Positions 32,011-42,094 of a stretch of 64,000 bases of DNA are shown here, in pieces. Where the stretch lies: NCBI GenBank assembly GCA_026724425.1, contig JAIUCV010000084.1, positions 4,706,001 to 4,770,000 on the forward strand, given 5' to 3'. The stretch's first letter is position 1, and the number at the start of each line of letters is the position of its first letter. Both the position numbers and the translations under genes were made by a program. The DNA is from Erythrophleum ivorense. Taxonomy: Eukaryota; Streptophyta; Magnoliopsida; Fabales; Fabaceae. Below the pieces are notes generated by a model. That model worked only from the letters and a program-made list of their open reading frames with translations. It had not been told where the DNA came from and did no database searches.

Positions 32011-33459
32011 AAACAAAACAATTTTTTTATTATAAGTTTTTCTTCTTCGTTTTTGAGATTTACAAGAAAAGGTGATTGATTGATTCTGTTTTTAATATTT
32101 CAGAAATTTTTATGGGTTTGGTTTTTTTTTTCTTGTTTTCACTCACAATTTCTTCTTGAAAGGAGTATAGATTTTCTTACATTTATTCTTTTTCTAGAGT
32201 TGTGATTTTAATATTGAGAAATTCTAAAATGTGAATTTCTTCTAGGAAAGATTCATTATCATTCTAAATATCCAAATGTTGTTTTTTGTTTCTTATAAAT
32301 TCAAGATCATTTGCCTAATCTTCAATTGAAAGTATTTGTTGGTAAAATATGATTTCTAGTTCTCTATGGCTTTTTTTTTAATATTATGAATTTAATGATA
32401 TTTATGTATGCCCATTTACAATTCTACATAGATTCATAAATGTTGAAGTAATTTATGATTATAGTTAAGGAAGAAGAATGGAAGAGTGTGAAATAAGATG
32501 AGAATAAATTGGAGCATATGTGCACGCCTATAAAGATATGCATGGAGCCTCTTTAAAGTACAAAAGTTAAAAAGCCTAGAATCTACTCATGCTAAATTTT
32601 ATTATTGTTATTATTCTCATAATCTAACAGAAACACACATGAGTGGATTCATATGGAGTTTGTATTTTTCAGAATTTCAGTTTATAAGTTTACCCCATAG
32701 TTTATTTTGGTTAGGAAAATTTTAGGTGATTAACATGTCATTCAAGGAACAATTTCGTCTAGTTTTAGGTGACTACATTGTAAATTCTAGTTTGATTCTG
32801 TTCGGTTGAATTTATCACTGTTGTTGTAAAAAAATAAAAATTCAAGTTATTTTAGTTAGAGACTTTTAGTTAAGTAGTTTCGGTTAGGAGAGTTTTAGGT
32901 GGTGACATCCCACTCAAGCAACGACTTTTTTTCTAGTTTGGTTGATTTGGAGAGTTTTAGGTGACTACATTGTAAATGTTTCATAGTTTACTATTTTTGT
33001 TTGTTTTTTTTGTAATCGGTTTAGATCTTGGGATAAAATTGATACTAATCATTGAAACTTGGGGAGATCATGTAGAATATAGAGTATTTTTACTACTTAA
33101 GATGTTTACAGTCTTCAGAAGACAACCACAACGATTTTCGTAACAAATGAAACTCGAACAAACCATTGTACCACAAGTTTTTGTTTCCGTAGTTTCATAA
33201 TTTGATTTTATTTAGTCTAAAACCATCCTAGCTAATAAAACAAATTCAAGAATCACCTATGTTTGGTTGAACTTTGATGAATTGGATTCAAATATGTAAA
33301 ATATTGAAAAGAAATTGTTTTAAGAAGATTATTGCTTAAAACCAACAAAAAAAAAAACAAGATAAGATTATTGGATGTAAAAGTATATGATTAAGTGATT
33401 AGCCAAGTCATCTATATTTAGTTTTTATCAGGATATGAATTTATATATTAGGAATATAT
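32011..33459. other. Intergenic region with degenerate local repeats
   Basis: The 3' end of the DUF868 gene is followed by AT-rich DNA. A block with GTTTTAGGTGACTACATTG occurs near 32763 and again near 32951, with related sequence between them, so a diverged tandem duplication of about 190 bp is likely. No gene is seen. Confidence 0.5.
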
Positions 33460-33933
33460 CAGTGTTTTTAAAACTGGACCGAACCAGTGGTCAGATCATG
33501 TTCAACCATGAATCGGAAGCATCTCCGGGTTGAGAAGGTATTAAAAACCTATATAAAATCTATAGTTAAATCGGTTAGAAACCATGGTTTGACCAACAAA
33601 AAACCAAAATTGGTGACCCATTTAACCATATTGAACCTGGTTTTATAGTTAAATAATGAAATTTTTGATTTTCTTCAATACTTATTACTTTTTCAGTTTT
33701 TAATTTTAATATTTTTCAAATATTATGATTTTGAAATGATTTATTTGATATTAGAAATTATTCATATATTTTAATACTATTTAAACGTCATAAATATATT
33801 CATAAGAAAATATATAAAATTAAAACTATTATTTAAAAATATCATCGACTTTGATTGAACCCGGTTAAACCATATTAGCCCACGACCCAAACTATTTTTG
33901 GTTCAATTACCTGTCCGGTTTTTTAAAACATTG
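33460..33933. mobile_element. hAT-like MITE with 8-bp target-site duplication
   Basis: The 8-bp GAATATAT flanks both sides (33452-33459 and 33934-33941). The ends are CAGTGTTTTTAAAACTGGAC and, reverse-complemented, CAATGTTTTAAAAAACCGGAC, imperfect terminal inverted repeats starting CA(G/A)TG as in hAT elements. The 474-bp interior has further CCGGTT/AACCGG motifs and no transposase, so it must depend on an autonomous hAT element. Confidence 0.75.
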
Positions 33934-35476
33934 GAATATATATTTATAATGCGATAGTATACAAAATTAAAGATTCTGTCAACATAAAATTACAATATAT
34001 TTAAAGTACTGTTTCGAGTCATTTAAAACCAATTTGGAATTTAGAGTGCCTGACAAATTTGCCATTTTTAAACATTTCATGTAATAGCATTTAGCTATAC
34101 AATAAATAAAAGGAGATATAGAGATCAGTAGCACGTTTTCACGCTACACGATAAAGAAATTTAAAAACATGTAGGATACGCAATGTGCTGTGTGCCCATT
34201 CCTGCATTTCATTTAATTCATTAACAACATTTGCATTACATGAATGATTCAGGTTACTTATTACTATACTCTTTTATATTCCTGGTGGTTTTTTTTTGTT
34301 CAAGTATATTCCTGGTGGATATAGTTCACAATAATCAATTGTTCATACCAAGCTTTAATCTCTCTATATATATTTTAGGGATGTTGTTTGAGTTGAATAT
34401 TGCTTTTTAGTTTAAACAAATCTTATAGCGTTACGTGTAATTAACTTCAACGAATCTTCCAACAACATTAGCTAGTCTAAGTTTTAGTTTCATAGACCTT
34501 CTTTTTTTGGTAAAAAATAGTTTCATAGACTTGAGTTATCAACGAGTGAAGCCACTTACTGTTTGGATCCTTACTACTAGGAAGTTAGTACGGCTGCGCA
34601 ATTCGGTATAAGAAGCTCATGTGGTACGGTGATTAAGCAACAAGATTCTTCTAACCATTTTCCTAATCTCTAGAGAGGATCTGGTCCAATTCAGCCATCC
34701 TTAATTTTAAGTGTTGAAATATACTCTTAAAAATACCGAGTTTCTATGTATTGAAAAAATGTTTGACCTCCCCAAAAAAATATGTATTGAACAAATATTT
34801 CAAACTTACTCAACATTCATATAATTAAGTTGAGTATATGGCTTCATCGATTTAAAATGCATAATTTTAATATAGATTGGTACGAGTACGATCTTAGAAT
34901 TGAAACATGTGTTCCTTATAACAAATTAGACACAGTCATAGTTAAAAAATAATTTCAGAAGCTAATCATATATGATCATTTAATATTCGTATCATACCCT
35001 CGACTAGGCGTATTCAAAAGCCATGTATTTTAAATTGACCAGAATATGTCGTTTTGGAAATTTTAAATTATCGATTTTCATTCAATAATTTGTACGTTTT
35101 CAAACAAATTACGATTTTCTCAAATATTAAATTCAATACACAAAAACCCCTTGTGTTACTCCAGCAGCTGACACATCAGCTTTTTCAAGCAGGGAGAAGC
35201 TGACATCTCAGCAAAATCAAAAAGCCAATCAAAACATTTCAATTAATCACAGTCAGCATTTTCGCTGGTTTATTTGCCACGTTTTTATCTCGGTTTGACT
35301 CACATTAAATCCGGTTTACTTCCATTCACCTATTCACTCAATCTCCTCTCCGGTTACGAATCATTCTTCTTCTTCTGCGAAGTTTGTCTTCTTCTTCTAT
35401 CATTTGCGAAAGTTCTTCTATTGATTCTCCTCAATTGATAACACAATTGTATCGGCGCTGGCGCCCGAGAACTCGA
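33934..35476. other. Intergenic AT-rich region
   Basis: No gene is recognised. From about 35260 the sequence becomes less AT-rich and promoter- or leader-like (CTCCGGTTACGAATC, TTCTTCTTCTG), leading into the region described as a possible Helitron cargo. Confidence 0.45.
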
Positions 35477-35605
35477 GTTGAATGGCTGGGGTCGGGAGCA
35501 CCTGGGAGTGGCGGTGGAGCTAATCTAAATTAGATTGGAGCCGGAGATCTCAAGTTGGATGGTTGGGGTCGGGAGCACCTGGAAGTGGCGGTGGAGCTAA
35601 TATTG
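35477..35605. repeat. Tandem duplication, 77-bp unit
   Basis: GTTGAATGGCTGGGGTCGGG at 35477 recurs as GTTGGATGGTTGGGGTCGGG at 35554, and the following GCACCTGGGAGTGGCGGTGG matches with one change. The period is 77 bp and just under two units are present. Confidence 0.8.
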
Positions 35606-35723
35606 AAACCATGAGATCAATTTTCAGATGTAAGCTTCTCTTCGTTTCCACCTTTAATTGATTTTATAGGTTTGGGGATTTAGACTTGTGTTTAGCTTCT
35701 CTCTCTTGTGCAAATCTGAAAGT

Positions 35724-36029
35724 TTAGATTTTATTCTTCTTCGTTAGATTTGGTTTTCGTTTTGGTGGAGGCGGTGGTGCTGATTCGGAGAGTGGGACAT
35801 TGAGAGGAGAGAGAGTAAGGGGACATTGAGAGTCGAGAAGTTCCGGTGAAATCCATTGAAGGATGATAGCTTCAGCGTCTTTAATATTGTCTTCCATTAG
35901 AGACTCGGAGAAGCTTTTGTGTAAATGTTGTTTTGAAGAAGAAGAAGAAGAAGAAGAGGACCATCTTTTGTTATTTTTTGTTCTTTCTTTTGTGATTTTG
36001 AAGTGAAGATTATGTTGAGAGATGACCAA
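35724..36029 (-). pseudogene. Possible EXO70-like N-terminal gene fragment
   Basis: The minus-strand frame contains KSFSESLMEDNIKDAEAIIL, reminiscent of the N-terminus of plant EXO70H-type exocyst subunits (typically a Ser-rich start and then a line like SLMEEN-AE-II-KW). A Pro-rich stretch and a stop follow at once, and no further EXO70 domain is found. It is therefore a fragment at best, perhaps captured by the Helitron whose 3' end is at 36941. Identity is from memory of the family only. Confidence 0.3.
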
Positions 36030-36911
36030 CTTGGAATATAGTGTGAGAACTGAGAAGATCTAAAAGTGACGAGGAAATAGAAGCAAATAATGATACAAGT
36101 CATGCGACTGAGAAAATGTCATACATCTTATTTAAGCTTTTGTATAGATGAGTACAACTTAGAAACCAATGTTGATCTGTTTCTGGTTTTACTGTAGCTT
36201 AGAAATTTAAAATGGAGAAGACTATTGAAACGCTTAGGACAAGTTTCAATCCCATAAAGGACATGAATATCCAATCCAACAATGCTACACAAGACTGACG
36301 CATAAGATTATTGATTCTATTACAGTTGCATTTTAACTAAACTCCAGGTTCCATATATATAATTTGATGATTTATCTATGATTCTCAGGTGGCCAAATTG
36401 CCTGAAGAAAAGAAGGTGGTGACACTACCGTCGTCTTTAATTACTTCTCTTTCTGTGATATATGGAAGAGTTTTATGGGTGGCTAATTATCTCTGTCAGG
36501 AAGCTGGTTATGAGGCACTCTAATTGGTATCACAAGTGATGCAGGCTCGAGAAGAACCGGTATTTAGTAATATGCGAAAGTGTCTCAAGCAGATAAAGAT
36601 GGTGAGTGGAGGCTTCGTAGAGGTATCATATGTTGTAAGATCGAGTAAATATGTTTTATGTAACGGAAAATAGTATTTAAACTATACTTTCAAACTATAT
36701 TTATAAAAAATTAGGATCATGGTTAAAATTATTATTTTTATAATTTCATAACTAAAATTTCTATACAAAAAAATATTGTAAATCCTTAGTATAATAATAG
36801 GATTTTTAAAATTGACTTTGTAGTTAAATTGAATTATAAAATTAAAAACTTATAAAATTTAAAAAAATATTTATATAAATGACAATATAATACAAAAAGA
36901 GATTAAAAAAT

Positions 36912-36941
36912 TACCGCAGCGTAGCGCGGGTCAAGTTCTAG
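36912..36941 (+). mobile_element. Helitron 3' terminus (plus strand)
   Basis: CCGCAGCGTAGCGCGGGT forms a short GC-rich hairpin and is followed by CAAGTT and the terminal CTAG at 36938-36941, then T. This is the classic plant Helitron end (hairpin about 10 bases before CTRR, insertion next to T). About 250 bp of very AT-rich DNA precedes it. The 5' TC end could not be located. It should lie upstream, possibly before the gene-like region at 35260-36610. Confidence 0.7.
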
Positions 36942-38149
36942 TTTTTATAACAAGAGCCACGTTTTTTATACAAAAGAAGTTTTCGCCTTAGGCTTCTATG
37001 AAGTTAAGCACGTCACTGTTTAGTAACTATTATCGTACATCAGTACATGTATCAGAGACAGTTGAGCTCAAAATCGACCACCGCTCCACCCGTTGGACCA
37101 TCGTCTTCAATGGAACCGAGCGTTCCTGGAAAATTGGAGGACCATTCATTCCGTCGTCTACACACATGTCAAGACCACTCATCATTTCATCGTTCATGTA
37201 CTATTGACTATCATCATATTTAGTTTCTGACTTTACTGTAAAACGTGGATGTTACAGAGTATATATACAATCGACGGTCATTTTTATCAATCAGATTGAC
37301 ATCAAGAGTGAAGCGTTATAGGGTATACAGACTGTTTTTTTTTTTCTTTTTCTCAAAGGGTGTACAGACTGTTTTATAGTGTGTTAAATCGATGACTAAG
37401 GTAATGTTTAAAGGTAGATATATACACTTTTGGCAAAAAAAAAATGTTTAAAGATAGACTAATAATTGAACTTGAAAAATTTACATAAACGTCCGTCGGT
37501 TTTAACAAGAAAATTAGAGTGTGATAAAATTATTCAAAACCTATCACAATAGGCCAGTCAACCAAATAAATTATAACGCTAGGAAACAAGTTTTTATTGA
37601 CATCACTTTCTCGATTGTCTTAGTTTAGTTAGATATATCATAGAGTTGATGTTCAACTCACTGAACTGATACCGTGATACGACAGTATTATACATGTCCA
37701 TTTACATAAATTTTTTTTGGTCTGAGGCTTTTAAATATTTATTACTTCAAAAAAATGAATAATTTACAACCGAGTTTGTCAAAGAAACTTGAACGCATTC
37801 CTCAATGCGATACTCTCTCCATTTTTTATTAGCTATCCATATAACAAATTGTTAGAACGATAACTAATAAAAACTAGAGGATTTTCTCAATGTGCAAATT
37901 CATTGTTTTGCTTAATAATATTCTTGAAAATTTTTCTTTTTTAATTTTTAATTAAAAAACAAAAATTGATAAGAGAATAGGATGATACATGTGCTGCGCA
38001 GTATCTGTATTGCTTTCACTCCCATCATTAGTGGTCCCCTACTACTTATATAATCATCCATAAATACTACTGTTATATAGGAAAATAATCATTTTATTCT
38101 CCGATTATTTACAATTCACATATTTATTTTTCAATTATCAATTAATCAC
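36942..38149. other. Intergenic region between the Helitron end and the LTR element
   Basis: AT-rich with no recognised gene. A frame of 69 codons at 36998-37207 has no known motif. The last five bases, ATCAC (38145-38149), are the target-site duplication of the next element. Confidence 0.5.
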
Positions 38150-38623
38150 TGTTGAATCTCAAAATAGCACAATAGTGTTATAGAAGAGATGTGGAGTTTA
38201 GGAGAGACTCTTTATTAAGATCAACCAAAGTTCAAAGATTACAAAGGGTGATTCGTCTCGGCGACAAGGCTTGCCGAGATGAATACGAAGAGAATAAGAT
38301 AAACTGAAAGTAAAGGACGAATTATAGCTAGGATTTTTGCCTCTCTGCTCTCAGTGATTGCAGGGGATTTCTCTATCTTCTTCAATGAATGAGGGGTCTT
38401 CTTTATATAGTGAGAGGAGGTCGGCTTCTTCAAGATATTCTTCCTTTTCTCTTTTGGAAATATTCTTCTTTGGTGTTGATCTCTTTCCTTTCTTCAAGGA
38501 TTTAGTCTTTTTCTCCAAGTTTTTCCTTTTCTTTGAGGAGGTGGTAGTGGAAAATAGGCCAGGCTTGCATGATGTTATTAATTATGACGGGCTCAAGGAA
38601 TTGTGCTAATTCCGGTATCAACA
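38150..38623 (-). repeat. 3' LTR of the LARD-like element
   Basis: On the minus strand it begins TGTTGATACCGG and ends TTTGAGATTCAACA. It is followed on the plus strand by AATAAGTCCCCCCCC, the complement of the polypurine tract. Confidence 0.92.
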
Positions 38624-38889
38624 ATAAGTCCCCCCCCAGTTCGTCGAGTCAAATGCAGTTTGATCTCGGCGGACTTCATGTATAAGAGACGAGCTCGTGA
38701 GCTAGTAATAACAATTATGCCGTGCCGATTCTAGCTCGTTTCCGATGCGATGCTGCGTTATTGACTTTAGATTCGTACCGCCTCGTTAAAACCTTGATAT
38801 GGAAAAACCCAATGGGATAAAAACCATAAAAAGGGAAAAGAGTACGTTGACGTCATCTTGTCCGCAAGTAGAATGTGCTTTTGACAATT

Positions 38890-39085
38890 TCTCTCGGACT
38901 TGACGTTAGCTCGTCAAGGAGAATACATTGCTGTTATGATTTTTATCGGACTTGGCATCGTCGCGTCAAGGAGAATTCATCTCGGACATGACAGCGGCTC
39001 GTCAAAGAGAATTCATCTCGGACTTGACGGCGGCTCGTCAAGGAGAATTTATCTCGGACTTGACAGCGGCTCGTCAATGAGGTGT
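38890..39085. repeat. 36-bp hairpin repeats, left block
   Basis: Three to five degenerate units of the type CTCGGACTTGACAGCGGCTC followed by GTCAAGGAGAATTCAT. Each contains CTTGAC...GTCAAG, a 6-bp inverted repeat around an 8-base loop. The same family returns at 40950-41170 on the other side of the core array. Confidence 0.85.
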
Positions 39086-39089
39086 CGGT

Positions 39090-40650
39090 TTCTTCGAACG
39101 CTTTTTCTCGAACTCGTTCATTACGAGATCGGGGTCGAACTCTTTTTCCAAGAGATCGTGTTTTCTCGAACTCGTTCATTACGAGATCAGTTTCGGGCTC
39201 GTTCATCACGAGATCGGTTTTTCTCGAAATCGTTCATCACGAGATTGGTTTCGGGCTCGTTCATTACGACACCGTTTTTCTCGAACTCGTTCATTACGAG
39301 ATCGTTTTCGGACTCGTTCATCACGAGACCGTTTTCCTCGAACTCGTTCGTTACGAGATCGGTTTCGGGCTCGTTCATTACGAGACCATTTTTCTCGAAC
39401 TCGTTCGTTAAGAGATCGGTTGCGATTCGTTCATTACGAGATCGGCTTTCACGAAATCGTTCATTACGATATCGCGGACGAGCTCGTTCATTACGAGGTC
39501 GGTTTTTCTCGAAATCGGTTGCGATTCGTTCTTTACGAGATCGGCTTTCACGAAATCGTTCATTACGATATCGCGGACGAGCTCGTTCATTACGAGGTCA
39601 GTTTTTCTCGAAATCGTTCATTACGATATCGCGGACGAGCTCGTGCATTACGAGGTCGGTTTTTCTCGAAATCGTTCATTACGATATCGCGGACGAGCTC
39701 GTTCATTACGAGGTCGGTTTTTCTCGAAATCGTTCATTACGATATCGCGGACGAGCTCGTTCTTTACGAGATCGGCTTTCACGAAATCATTCATTACGAT
39801 ATCGCGGACGAGCTCGTTCATTACGAGGTCGGTTTTTCTCGAAATCGTTCATTACGATATCGCGGACGAGCTCGTTCATTATGAGGTCGATTTTTCTCGA
39901 AATCGTTCATTACGATATCGCGGACGAGCTCGTTCATTACGAGATCGGCTTTCACGAAATCGTTCATTACGATATCGCGGACGAGCTCGTTCATTACGAG
40001 GTCGGTTTTTCTCGAAATCGTTCATTACGATATCGCGGACGAGCTCGTTCATTACGAGGTCGGTTTTTCTCGAAATCGTTCATCACGAGATCGGTTTCGG
40101 GCTCGTTCATCACGAGACCGTTTTTCTCGAACTCGTTCATTACGAGATCGTTTTCGGGCTCGCTCATCACGAGACCGTTTTTCTCGAACTCGTTCATTAC
40201 GAGATCGTTTTCGGGCTCGTTCATCACGAGACCGTTTTCGTCGAACTCGTTCATTACGAGATCGTTTTCGGGCTCGTTCATCACGAGACCGTTTTCCTCG
40301 AACTCGTTCGTTACGAGATCGGTTGCGATTCGTTCATTACGAGATCGGCTTTCACGAAATCGTTCATTACGATATCGCGGACGAGCTCGTTCATTACGAG
40401 GTCGGTTTTTCTCGAAATCGTTCATCACGAAATCGGTTGCGATTCGTTCTTTACGATATCGGCTTTCACGAAATCGTTCATTACGATATCACGGACGAGC
40501 TCGTTCATTACGAGGTCGGTTTTTCTCGAAATCGTTCATCACGAGATCGGTTTCGGGCTCGTTCATCACGAGACCGTTTTTCTCGAACTCGTTCATTACG
40601 AGATCGTTTTCGGGCTCGTTCATCACGAGACCGTTTTCGTCGAACGTTTG
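39090..40650. repeat. Core tandem array of about 58-bp units with hairpin-forming halves
   Basis: About 27 units built from two related half-units around CGTTCATTACGA. Typical forms are CTCGTTCATTACGAG (5-bp stem, 5-base loop) plus GGTCGGTTTTTCTCGAAAT, and CGTTCATTACGATATCGCGG. At least three unit variants (ending in GATATCGCGGACGAG, GAGATCGTTTTCGGG or GGCTTTCACGAAAT) alternate in runs, which gives a higher-order structure. Because the unit lacks stops in some frames, long artificial open frames run through it; they are not genes. Confidence 0.92.
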
Positions 40651-40939
40651 GCCAGAACGTCAACGCACCATTCTAAGATTCTTTTATAGAATGGGTACCC
40701 TTTGAAGGTAAATAATAAAATCTTACAATGCTCATCTCGTCAGATGGATTATAAAATTTTATTGGAGTTATAGCTGTACCTTTTGCAAGGCTGACTACGT
40801 ACCCGTGCCGGGATCAAGCCATTCGTAGTTCGTTACAACGAGTGGGGTAACCCTTTATTTTTATTTCGACCTCGTTCTTTGACGAGATCGGTTTTTGACG
40901 AGCTCGCTCTTTGACGAGCTCGGTTTTGTGTGCCTAATC

Positions 40940-41175
40940 CATTAATGGACTTGGCGGCGGCTCATCAAGGTGAAGTTATCTCGAACTTGGCAGCGCCTCG
41001 TCAAGGAGAAGTTATCTCGGACTTGACAGCGGCTCGTCAAGGAGAAGTTATCTCGAACAGCGCCTCGTCAAGGAGAAGTTATCTCGGACTTGACAGCGGC
41101 TTGTCAAGGAGAAGTTATCTCGGATCTAATAGCGGCTCGTCAAGGAGAAGTTATCTCGAACTTGACAGCGCCTTA
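40940..41175. repeat. 36-bp hairpin repeats, right block
   Basis: Six or so units of the type GCGGCTCGTCAAGGAGAAGT followed by TATCTCGGACTTGACA, with local losses (one unit lacks the TTGACA part). It is the same family as 38890-39085. Confidence 0.88.
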
Positions 41176-41179
41176 AGGT

Positions 41180-41554
41180 GTTTATGAGTTTGAAAGCGAT
41201 GACGAGCTGGAGGTGATTTATTCGTCTCGGCAAGGACTTTTGCAATCTCTGGTGCCGAGCTGGTAGCGCCGTGTATTTTGGGGCTGATTGCGTCGAGGTC
41301 GCGGCGCAGCTTGGCCACTTCCGGATCAATTTCTTTGTCGCCGTTCGTCGCGGCCTTAGGGCTTGTTGCCGTGATGCTTCTTGCATGGTCGCTGGAGCTT
41401 CTGCGTCTGGGGCCGGTTGCGGCGGAGGATTGACGTGACCGTCGTTCGCGTCGCTTCCGACAGGACGAATTATGGGGTTTCCATCTGCGCCCAGTTCAGG
41501 TTGACTTTGCAGTCCGCCTGTTCCGGCGCCGAGATCATTGTTCAGAGATCTCAT
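41180..41554 (-). pseudogene. Truncated Tat/Retand-type gag start in the LARD-like element
   Basis: Read on the minus strand from the ATG at 41552-41554 it begins MRSLNNDLGAGTGG and continues with a Pro/Ala-rich part. A frameshift near 41340 moves the coding signal to another frame. There a segment resembling the conserved Tat gag motif (ATSSAPEIAKVLAETNKSP near 41225-41285) is readable. Just after it the sequence gives way to the 36-bp repeats. It is a relic that probably now serves as a packaging or leader region. Confidence 0.6.
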
Positions 41555-41615
41555 CTTTTGAACCTTGATTGTCTTTTTCCGAGTTTATTCTCCCATCCCC
41601 ACAGTCGGCGCCAAT

Positions 41616-42089
41616 TGTTGAATCTCAAAATAGCACAATAGTGTTATAGAAGAGATGTGGAGTTTAGGAGAGACTCTTTATTAAGATCAACCAAAGTTCA
41701 AAGATTACAAAGGGTGATTCGTCTCGGCGACAAGGCTTGCCGAGATGAATACGAAGAGAATAAGATAAACTGAAAGTAAAGGACGAATTATAGCTAGGGT
41801 TTTTGCCTCTCTGCTCTCAGTGATTGCAGGGGATTTCTCTATCTTCTTCAATGAATGAGGGGTCTTCTTTATATAGTGAGAGAAGATCGGCTTCTTCAAG
41901 ATATTCTTCCTTTTCTCTTTTGGAAATATTCTTTTTTGGTGTTGATCTCTTTCCTTTCTTCAAGGATTTAGTCTTTTTCTCCAAGTCTTTCCTTTTCTTT
42001 GAGGAGGTGGTAGTGGAAAATGGGCCAGGCTTGCATGATGTTATTAATTATGACGGGCTCAAGGAATTGTGCTAATTCCGGTATCAACA
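41616..42089 (-). repeat. 5' LTR of the LARD-like element
   Basis: The same 474 bp as the left LTR with about 6 substitutions. A TATATAAAG box on the minus strand (41867-41875) is a likely promoter. The PBS follows at 41598-41614 on the minus strand. Confidence 0.92.
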
Positions 42090-42094
42090 ATCAC

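Larger units (their letters stand above)
38150..42089 (-). mobile_element. Non-autonomous Tat-derived LTR element (LARD-like) with internal tandem repeats, 3.9 kb
   Basis: Two 474-bp LTRs (38150-38623 and 41616-42089) bound the element, with perfect ATCAC duplications outside (38145-38149 and 42090-42094). The PBS next to the right LTR (minus strand TTGGCGCCGACTGTGGGGA) and the G-rich tract next to the left LTR set the minus orientation. The interior has a broken Tat-type gag start and then about 2.2 kb of tandem repeats. No protease, RT or integrase is present, so it needs enzymes in trans. By eye the LTRs differ at 6 of 474 positions (about 1.3%), suggesting insertion of the order of 0.9 million years ago at 7e-9 per site per year. 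Confidence 0.9.

Noticed and set aside
39090..40650. CRISPR-like look of short palindromic repeats
   Set aside because: The units are contiguous tandem repeats with no unique spacers and lie inside an LTR element of a plant genome.
38900..40705. Long open frames (up to about 600 codons) through the interior of the LARD-like element
   Set aside because: They are a by-product of a 58-bp tandem array without stops in several frames. All six frames give low-complexity repeats, and there is no start context or domain.
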